From: Allomuricauda sp. TMED12 | Lineage (GTDB): Bacteria; Bacteroidota; Bacteroidia; Flavobacteriales; Flavobacteriaceae | Reading direction: 5' to 3' | DNA length: 41,600 bases | Assembly (NCBI GenBank): GCA_002167435.2 | Contig: NHBR02000095.1 | Location: forward strand, 1-41,600 | Part shown: piece after piece, positions 35,604 through 41,600 of the stretch | How positions within the stretch are numbered: position 1 is the stretch's first letter | Layout: every line of letters starts with the position of its first letter | Notes under the pieces: generated by a model | Databases searched by the model: none | Seen by the model: the letters and a program-made list of their open reading frames with translations, nothing else | Told to the model about the DNA's origin: nothing | Program-made: the position numbers and the translations under genes

Positions 35604-36077
35604 ATGGAATTTTACAAATTTGAAGCAGAACGATTGGACGGCACACCAGAGTCCATGGAAAAATATAAAGACAAAACCATTGTGGTTGTCAATACTGCAA
35701 GCAAATGCGGATTAACACCACAATATGAGGGACTGGAAGAGCTCTATAAAAAGTATGAAAGTCAAGGATTGGTTGTTTTGGGATTTCCATGTAACCAATT
35801 TGGGAATCAAGAACCGGGCAGTGCCAATGATATCCAAGAATTTTGTCAGGTGAACTATGGGGTGACTTTTCCCATGTTTGCCAAAATTGATGTCAACGGA
35901 AGCGATGCGCATCCCATTTTCAAGTATCTCAAATCCGAATTAAGAGGCTTGTTGGGAGGCAAAATCAAATGGAACTTCACCAAATTTGTAATCGACAAAA
36001 CTGGAAAACCTATAAAGCGTTTTGCACCTACAACAGAACCCAGTGGAATGGAAAGTTTCATTCAAGGCATACTTTAA
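35604..36077 (+). CDS. glutathione peroxidase-family thiol peroxidase
   Basis: A 157-residue peroxidase reducing hydroperoxides. The catalytic cysteine is C35 ([12 protein letters not shown]), with Q69 (CNQFGNQEP) and W123 (KWNFTKF) completing the catalytic site. As a Cys rather than selenocysteine enzyme it probably uses thioredoxin or a low-molecular-weight thiol instead of glutathione. C63 and C81 are candidates for resolving cysteines. It lies in the same tight group as ypdA and doxX, 2 bases after doxX, and converges with the next gene across 8 bases. Confidence 0.93.
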   Translation: MEFYKFEAERLDGTPESMEKYKDKTIVVVNTASKCGLTPQYEGLEELYKKYESQGLVVLGFPCNQFGNQEPGSANDIQEFCQVNYGVTFPMFAKIDVNGSDAHPIFKYLKSELRGLLGGKIKWNFTKFVIDKTGKPIKRFAPTTEPSGMESFIQGIL

Positions 36078-36085
36078 TGGTATTT

Positions 36086-37126
36086 CTAAAACTTTAATTG
36101 TGCCTGCAAAACCCCCGTTTGCTTTAGCATGGCCCGCCCATCCCTAAAACTTAAATAGGTATGGCCTGCCTTTTTATTGACAATACTGATGTCGCACAAC
36201 ATACCCCAATGGCGAGTAACCTCTCGCCAAGCCCAAAACAAGGAATGTTGGGGATCGTAAATATGGGTGGCCTCTCCCCCTGCCCCATTGACTTCAATAA
36301 TACTAAAGTTCTTTCCTTCGCAAAGTTCCTCAAATGTATTGTAGAGTACATCCAATCGTCCATAATGGAATCCTTTCATTTGAGAGCATATCCCATCTAT
36401 AGTATTTACCAAATCCTTGTTGATTTGATGGCTGATATCCACAAACTTGGCCCCTCGGGTATGACTCCCGTAGGGCACTAAAATAAACTTTTCGCCTTCA
36501 TCTAAAACGTTACGAAGTTGATCACCAAACTTTTGCTCCAATACTTTTAATTGCAAGTGACTTCGAGGATTACGTTTGATGAGTTTGATCATGGAGCTTT
36601 GGCCATCCCCCGTAATGGTTAAAAATTCCTTGGACACCACTCCAGTAATCTTACCATGGGCTTCTTCTGGCTTGCGAACATAGAATATACCTACCTCCTT
36701 TTGATATGGAATTAATTCCTGCACCAAAAAATGGGATGGTGTCCAGTGCACGTATTTTTGGAATTCATCTTTATCATGGATTTTTTCAACCCCGAATGCC
36801 TTCATTCCAATATCGGGTTTGGCAATAAAAGGGAAGCCTATTCCAGCCTCCAAAATTCGTTCCAACACCACAGCTGCATCTTCATTCTTTGCAACGAATA
36901 CGGTCTTTGGTATAAATTGGGGCGGAATCATATTATAAATATCCATTTTGGATATCATGGCCATCCCGCCATTCTTCATTCCAGGATTGGCAGCATTGAA
37001 AAAAAAGATGGACCGCGCCTTGATCGAATAATATAACCAAACTGGAAACATGGGATAATATATCAGCCAAAAGGGCCAATATTCCCAATGGGTAATGCGG
37101 TGCCAGATTAGTTTTAGCGAATCCAT
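36086..37126 (-). CDS. ATP-grasp domain protein, ligase of unknown substrate
   Basis: A 346-residue protein with an ATP-grasp fold of the D-alanine ligase/carbamoyl phosphate synthetase type. The N-terminal ~40 residues are aromatic and hydrophobic (HWEYWPFWLIYYPMFPVW), suggesting membrane contact. Nucleotide-binding elements include FPFIAKPDIGMKAFGVEKI and HFLVQELIPYQKEVGIFY; the metal-binding end is FSIIEVNGAGGEATHIYDP. Databases tend to label such proteins D-alanine-D-alanine ligase, but the divergence is large and the substrate unknown. It is 5 bases downstream of the NRDE gene, the last of a three-gene operon. Confidence 0.75.
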   Translation of the reverse strand: MDSLKLIWHRITHWEYWPFWLIYYPMFPVWLYYSIKARSIFFFNAANPGMKNGGMAMISKMDIYNMIPPQFIPKTVFVAKNEDAAVVLERILEAGIGFPFIAKPDIGMKAFGVEKIHDKDEFQKYVHWTPSHFLVQELIPYQKEVGIFYVRKPEEAHGKITGVVSKEFLTITGDGQSSMIKLIKRNPRSHLQLKVLEQKFGDQLRNVLDEGEKFILVPYGSHTRGAKFVDISHQINKDLVNTIDGICSQMKGFHYGRLDVLYNTFEELCEGKNFSIIEVNGAGGEATHIYDPQHSLFWAWREVTRHWGMLCDISIVNKKAGHTYLSFRDGRAMLKQTGVLQAQLKF

Positions 37127-37131
37127 AAATA

Positions 37132-37854
37132 TTACATGGTAAGTTGAGTAGGAGAAAATGGTACCTCAAAAAAATTGTCGTTCAACAAATCGAAATGACG
37201 CATAACAATATCATTATCACTCCTATTTAAGATTGCCTGGGTCACGCTAAAGGTTTTTAGACCCGAATTCCTATCAATTATAAATCCATTCTCAAAATCA
37301 TCATGGTTGTTGGAATGAAAGTCAACCACCTCATGAGCGGATATTCGTGAATTACCATCAATAAACTTTCGGAACAATTTTCTTCTCTGTTCAATTACTT
37401 CATCTTTATAAAGTGTGGCAGAGGACCAAATGTGATTTTTAGTCTTGTCCAACGGTCTAAAATACTTTTGATGCCCATCCCACCTAAACTCCAACAATTT
37501 TGTTGTAAATAGAACCAATGTGAAAGGTTCAATTTGGAGCAGTTCCATTTCTTGAAGCAAATCAAAAGGGTTCTCCGATGCAATAACATCCAGAAGCACC
37601 AAACCACGACTTCGAGCGTAATTTCCAGTTGGGCTGTGGTTTACAAAACCTCCATTGAGGAGTACTCCTACTGAGCCATTCTCATTTAAGGCAAACCAAG
37701 TACCGCCAGCTTTAGGGTCTTTTGGAAAAAGTACTTTCACCGAACCTATGGTTTCCTCTTGGGGTTTTAACGCCAAAGGGCGTGAAACATGTTCATCCCT
37801 ATTTGATGTGATAAGGTATTGACCTCTTGAAGAAACAAAACTTACTGTGCACAT
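37132..37854 (-). CDS. NRDE/TANGO2-family protein
   Basis: A 240-residue member of the NRDE family. It starts MCTVSFVSSRGQYLITSNRDEHVSRP, with the diagnostic Asn-Arg-Asp-Glu. The nucleophile-like Cys2 directly follows the start methionine, as in Ntn hydrolases. GGTWFALNENGSVGVLLNGG follows as in human TANGO2, which has been linked to heme and lipid handling. The bacterial function is not established. The start overlaps the end of the DinB-like gene by 13 bases. Confidence 0.88.
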   Translation of the reverse strand: MCTVSFVSSRGQYLITSNRDEHVSRPLALKPQEETIGSVKVLFPKDPKAGGTWFALNENGSVGVLLNGGFVNHSPTGNYARSRGLVLLDVIASENPFDLLQEMELLQIEPFTLVLFTTKLLEFRWDGHQKYFRPLDKTKNHIWSSATLYKDEVIEQRRKLFRKFIDGNSRISAHEVVDFHSNNHDDFENGFIIDRNSGLKTFSVTQAILNRSDNDIVMRHFDLLNDNFFEVPFSPTQLTM

Positions 37855-38327
37855 GCTCTTCTGTATTGAATGGTAGATGGTGCCACTCCGAAAGATTCCG
37901 GAATCTTCTGGTTTGAAAAATGCTCAATACCCACCTTAATCAACGCCTGATGATGAATGGTATGTTCCAAATTGTACATGACTTCCCTAAAATAATTGGA
38001 ATCCAAACAGTTTTCCTCTCCAGCCAATTCGTATTTAACCTTTATGGACTTATTGGGCTTTTTCAAATGTTTTTGAATGTAAGCCAATTGCTCGAGGGCA
38101 AACGCCAAATCCTCTTCGATTTTAAGGTCGCGTTCTCTTCTATCATAAGAAACGTCAGCAACCTCGTAACCTTTGATGAGGCAAAGGTACAGTTCAATTA
38201 CATGTCTTGTGTGTTGCCCTATGCTGGCGTTGGAAAGTATACTGCACGGCTGCGAATAACAATCTTTGGGCAGCTCCGACAGCACTTTTTTAAACTGCTC
38301 CAAGGTATCCAAGGAAGATTTGAACAT
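37842..38327 (-). CDS. DinB-like (DinB/YfiT) putative metalloenzyme
   Basis: A 161-residue four-helix protein of the DinB/YfiT superfamily. Metal-binding histidines fit IGQHTRHVIEL and LEHTIHHQALIKVGIE. Such proteins include thiol-dependent S-transferases and DNA-damage-induced proteins, so the name DinB does not imply a damage role. It is the first gene of the operon with the NRDE and ATP-grasp genes. The last six residues (RRACAQ) overlap the NRDE start. Confidence 0.82.
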   Translation of the reverse strand: MFKSSLDTLEQFKKVLSELPKDCYSQPCSILSNASIGQHTRHVIELYLCLIKGYEVADVSYDRRERDLKIEEDLAFALEQLAYIQKHLKKPNKSIKVKYELAGEENCLDSNYFREVMYNLEHTIHHQALIKVGIEHFSNQKIPESFGVAPSTIQYRRACAQ

Positions 38328-38394
38328 GGTGTTTAGCTATTGGTTTCGTTTTGCTCGTTTTTAGACGAATTTGAGTATAAGATAGAAAGAATAT

Positions 38395-38838
38395 TCAATT
38401 CTTTATTTTCTCCCAATTTTTATCAGCTTTGGGCCTGAGATCATTTGGGGATTCATTGAGCCAAAACTGCAAGGTATTGTTCTTACCCTTGTTATAAAAC
38501 AGATAAAGTTTACCATTTCTGATTTCATACGTTTCAGGATTCACATTTACTTTTTTTCCACTGACGGCCATTGCATATGCACAATATCCCCCATATTCCG
38601 GCAAATACGTTTTGGGCTCAGCAACAAACTTATCCATATTGGACTTACTGATAAACTTATAGTTTATACCATCATAGTTTGTTGTGAATTCTTTTTTTCC
38701 CTCCATCGGATTACTGTCGAAATAGGCAACCACATCATAACCACTGGCCGCATACCCTTTTTTAGTATTGTAATCCATACTCTGGGAATAACCCAATACA
38801 CCCGTTACAAAAAAAAGCACTACTAAAATCCTGTTCAT
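38395..38838 (-). CDS. exported YHS-domain protein
   Basis: A 147-residue protein with a signal peptide (residues 1-19, ending VLGYSQ) and one YHS domain, seen as GYDVVAYFDSNPMEGKKEF and FVAEPKTYLPEYGGYCAYAM. YHS domains often accompany metal transporters and oxidoreductases. This single-domain, exported form is common in environmental bacteria, with unknown function. It is monocistronic as far as can be seen; the 241-base gap to the next gene holds nothing I can identify. Confidence 0.85.
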   Translation of the reverse strand: MNRILVVLFFVTGVLGYSQSMDYNTKKGYAASGYDVVAYFDSNPMEGKKEFTTNYDGINYKFISKSNMDKFVAEPKTYLPEYGGYCAYAMAVSGKKVNVNPETYEIRNGKLYLFYNKGKNNTLQFWLNESPNDLRPKADKNWEKIKN

Positions 38839-39079
38839 AATATCTGATTTCTCTTCATAAATAAAGGTCGAAATACCTTAATATGATTAGTTTAGTCAAC
38901 ATTAAAATCGATTCCTTTCAATTCTCATTGCCATTCATCGATATTTTTTTCAATTACATCTAATGATTGTTAGTTATCAACTGGCAAGGGCACTAATCAT
39001 CCACTTTAATCGTTAAAAAATAAAACCAGCAAACAAGATTCCACTTTCCCAAAGAGCGGTTTCAACAAAGGCCTACTTA

Positions 39080-41476
39080 ATGCTACTTAGAACCTCCCCT
39101 ATCTTATACACTTGGTTAAATTTTATTTTATTACTTCCCCTCTTTTGTAATGCGCAGTTTGGAGAGAGTGAAACTAGTATCGAAGCCATCTCACTTCGCT
39201 CTAAAACTTCTATATTATTGGCGGGGCAACAAAATTATAGTTTTGAGGAAATCAGAAACAATACAAACCTAGAGTTTGTTCCGCTATCCAGTTTAAAGGA
39301 AAACCTAGGTTTTTCGAATGACCATTATTGGATGACTTTTGCCTTGGAAAATCAATCATCTGGATTTAAACAGTATTATCTGGAAACCGCTAGACCAATA
39401 ACGGATATTGTCAATCTGTATCTGATGGATGATCAAGGTAATGTACAGCAACAATATAGTGGCGATAAAATACCTTTCTCAGAGAAGACGGTTCCACATA
39501 GAAAATCAATTTTTGATATTAAGCTAGAGCCCCATCAAAAAATACAGGCATATATTCATCTTAAAAGTGATGGGGAGGTAGTAATGCTACCGATACGATT
39601 ATATCAAGAAAATAGTTTCTTTATCCTAACCTATAAAGAACAGGTTTTTTACGGATTCTTCTATGGTATTTTAATCCTGGCCTGCCTCATTTATCTGTTT
39701 TTCTTTTTTGCACTAAAGGATAATGCATTCATCTATTATGCGCTTTATGTGCTATTTATAGCCCTAATGCAATTTTCTTTGGATGGATTCTTCCACCAAT
39801 ACTTTACTCCTCAAGGGGGATTGCTATCCGACCGGGCCGTATTGCTAACAGCATTTGTTTCCCTATTCTTTTTCGGAAAATATGGCGGCACCTTTCTCGA
39901 CCTTAAAAAGAACATCCCAATTTTACATATTGCAAACAAAATTTTGGGTGTTGCCATAACCCTTGGAGTATTACTTTTGGCTTTTGCCTCTTCGTTCGAA
40001 TACTGCTATCCTTTAGCCAATGCCATCGGCATTTTGGTCTTGCTCCATATGATTGCATCCCTAGTAGTTTTAAAAGTCAAAAAAATAAAAGTAGACCCTT
40101 ACTTCGTCATCGGCATTTCCTTTCTGGTCCTTGGTTTTATAGTATTTATACTCAACAATTTCAATACTATAGAAAATTCATTTTTCACCAATAATGGCGC
40201 AAAATTTGGTATTGGATTGGAAATCGTGTTCCTATCCATTTCCATGATCAATAGGATTCGCGACCTTAGAATGGAAAATGAACACAATCAGATGTTGGCG
40301 CTTCAACGGGCAGAGGATATGAACGAAATTAAATCATCCTTTTTGTCCAACATAAGTCATGAATTACGGACACCTCTTAACCTGATTATGGGAGTAGCTA
40401 CATCGCTGCGAGAAAACAAGGAAGAAGAAAATCTGGAAGAAAAATGCAAGATGATTCTGAGCTCTTCCAAAAATTTGTTGGGTTACATTGAGGATATTCT
40501 GGATTTTACCGTAATCGAAAAAGGTGACCAAGAATTAAAAGAAGTCCCATTTGATTTGAAATCGACCTTATTGAAAGTGGTGGGAGCCCAAGAGAAAAAG
40601 GCCCTATCCAAAGGTTTGGAATTCAATTATACATTGTCCGATGTACTACCAGCAAGAATTATTGGGGACAAGGCCAAACTAGTACAAATTCTAAACCACC
40701 TTTTGGATAATGCCATTAAATTTACCAACCAAGGAAGTATTGATATCGTGATCCATTGCAAAAAGAAAGGTGATGGCCAGAGCACTTTAAACTTTATCAT
40801 AAAGGATACCGGCATTGGTATTTCAAAAGAAAAGATGAGTACCATTTTTGAATCCTTTACCAAAAAATCCTTTATGGACAAAAGGGAATTCAGTGGTTTG
40901 GGGTTAGGTCTCTATATTGTAAAAACCTATGTTGATTTGCAAAAAGGCAGCATCAACTTCAGAGATAACCAAAAACAAGGCACTGTATGCGAACTAAGTT
41001 TAGGTTTCGAGATTGATGAAGATGAAGATTTGGTCAAAGAAGATTTAACATCAATACGAATAGACGAAAAACTAAAGATGTGCAATGTACTCCTTGTAGA
41101 GGACAACAAGATGAATCAAACCGTGGTAAAACTATTGTTCAAAAAGAATTGGAACTCGGTTAACCTTACTATTGCCAATCATGGAAAAGAGGCATTAAAT
41201 ATGATGAAAGAGAACACCTTTGATTTTATATTGATGGATCTACAAATGCCGGAAATGGACGGTTTCGAAACAACCTCGATTATCCGAAGGGGTAAGGCCA
41301 ATTGCAATCAGGAAATCCCCATTATTGTACTCACAGCGGACAATACGGCCGCTACCCGAAAAAAAATCTTTGAACTTGGTGCCAACGACCTTGTAACAAA
41401 ACCCGTGAATGGTCCATTATTATTTTCAAAAATAAGCAAACATGGATTGGTAAAGGCAGCTGGAAAAGTCGCCTAA
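39080..41476 (+). CDS. 7TM-DISM hybrid sensor histidine kinase/response regulator
   Basis: A 798-residue hybrid kinase. It has a signal peptide (to about residue 26, CNAQ), then a 7TMR-DISMED2 sensor domain facing the periplasm (about 35-175), then seven hydrophobic segments (about 185-390). A HisKA domain has phosphoacceptor H427 (LSNISHELRTPLN). The HATPase domain has LLDNAIKFTNQG and GLGLGLYIV, and the C-terminal receiver has the acidic pocket LLVEDNKMNQT with phosphoacceptor D720 (ILMDLQMPEMDG). The sensor family often binds carbohydrates or small ligands. No cognate regulator is next to it, so the target is unknown. Confidence 0.93.
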   Translation: MLLRTSPILYTWLNFILLLPLFCNAQFGESETSIEAISLRSKTSILLAGQQNYSFEEIRNNTNLEFVPLSSLKENLGFSNDHYWMTFALENQSSGFKQYYLETARPITDIVNLYLMDDQGNVQQQYSGDKIPFSEKTVPHRKSIFDIKLEPHQKIQAYIHLKSDGEVVMLPIRLYQENSFFILTYKEQVFYGFFYGILILACLIYLFFFFALKDNAFIYYALYVLFIALMQFSLDGFFHQYFTPQGGLLSDRAVLLTAFVSLFFFGKYGGTFLDLKKNIPILHIANKILGVAITLGVLLLAFASSFEYCYPLANAIGILVLLHMIASLVVLKVKKIKVDPYFVIGISFLVLGFIVFILNNFNTIENSFFTNNGAKFGIGLEIVFLSISMINRIRDLRMENEHNQMLALQRAEDMNEIKSSFLSNISHELRTPLNLIMGVATSLRENKEEENLEEKCKMILSSSKNLLGYIEDILDFTVIEKGDQELKEVPFDLKSTLLKVVGAQEKKALSKGLEFNYTLSDVLPARIIGDKAKLVQILNHLLDNAIKFTNQGSIDIVIHCKKKGDGQSTLNFIIKDTGIGISKEKMSTIFESFTKKSFMDKREFSGLGLGLYIVKTYVDLQKGSINFRDNQKQGTVCELSLGFEIDEDEDLVKEDLTSIRIDEKLKMCNVLLVEDNKMNQTVVKLLFKKNWNSVNLTIANHGKEALNMMKENTFDFILMDLQMPEMDGFETTSIIRRGKANCNQEIPIIVLTADNTAATRKKIFELGANDLVTKPVNGPLLFSKISKHGLVKAAGKVA

Positions 41477-41492
41477 ACTTTTGTGTAAATAA

Positions 41493-41519
41493 AAAAGTCT
41501 GCAAAAATTGCAGACTTTT
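41493..41519. terminator. bidirectional terminator between the kinase and tRNA-Arg
   Basis: Perfect 12-bp stem AAAAGTCTGCAA (41493-41504) with TTGCAGACTTTT (41508-41519) and an AAA loop. It has A-runs on one side and T-runs on the other, so it can end the kinase transcript and the opposing tRNA transcript. Confidence 0.85.
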
Positions 41520-41523
41520 AATG

Positions 41524-41597
41524 TGACCCCGGCAGGATTCAAACCTGCAACCCTCAGAGCCGAAATCTGATGCGCTATTCAGTTGCGCCACGGGGCC
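41524..41597 (-). tRNA. tRNA-Arg (anticodon UCG)
   Basis: A 74-base cloverleaf read on the minus strand. The acceptor stem is GGCCCCG with CGGGGTC, the D stem GCGC/GCGC, the anticodon stem TCAGA/TCTGA around loop TTTCGGC (anticodon TCG), and the T arm GCAGG/CCTGC with loop TTTGAAT. The discriminator base is A and the CCA end is not encoded. UCG reads CGA and other CGN arginine codons. Confidence 0.93.
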
Positions 41598-41600
41598 TTA

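Noticed and set aside
1..41600. CRISPR array, integrated element, transposase or phage genes.
   Set aside because: No spaced direct repeats, integrase, transposase or phage structural genes are seen; gene content is core metabolism and envelope.

Overview
This window looks like ordinary core chromosome of a Bacteroidota member, most likely a Flavobacteriaceae species (genus not determined). The evidence is: a complete six-gene sodium-pumping NADH:quinone reductase operon with apbE; two type IX secretion genes (a DUF5103 plug protein and PorT); a lipoprotein-type TamA homologue (TamL); a short 287-residue primary sigma factor; moderately AT-rich DNA with little Shine-Dalgarno signal; and several copies of the Bacteroidota -7 promoter element TAnnTTTG just upstream of genes. 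I see no transposase, integrase, phage gene, CRISPR array or obviously transferred island.

Layout: 1-2116 (+) holds the 3' end of gpmI, then map and a methyltransferase. 2117-9639 (-) is a bioenergetic block, nqrABCDEF followed by a small Nqr-associated gene and apbE, whose product attaches FMN to NqrB and NqrC. 9781-15244 (+) carries the T9SS plug protein, a DUF3667 zinc-ribbon membrane protein, apaG, pruA and a creatininase-family hydrolase. An unannotated 40-codon basic ORF (15390-15512) sits between this and rsmG (-). 16262-18563 (+) has a fatty acid desaturase and a class I/II aminotransferase. 18653-21492 (-) is trkA-trkH for potassium uptake. 21687-23118 (+) is ubiE-porT, followed by a convergent trmH-family methyltransferase and a divergent tamL. 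26505-28460 (+) is fba-accD, followed by a convergent lipoprotein. 29525-33257 (+) has rpsO, pnp and rpoD, each separated by strong terminators. 33445-36077 (+) has rpe, ypdA, doxX and a thiol peroxidase. 36086-38838 (-) has an ATP-grasp protein, an NRDE/TANGO2 protein, a DinB-like protein and a YHS protein. 39080-41476 (+) is a hybrid sensor kinase, and 41524-41597 (-) is tRNA-Arg(UCG).

The genes fit an aerobic, probably marine, gliding-type bacterium. Sodium-coupled respiration (Nqr, ApbE) and menaquinone methylation (UbiE) supply the electron transport chain. PorT, the plug and TamL serve the outer membrane. YpdA and the peroxidase suggest bacillithiol-type redox control. The items most worth a second look are the 40-aa ORF with its own promoter-like sequence, a multi-hairpin pnp leader, AccD lacking all four zinc-ribbon cysteines, NqrB with SGET instead of SGAT at the flavinylation site, and near-leaderless TAnnTTTG promoters. 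There is no stretch longer than 300 bases without a gene.
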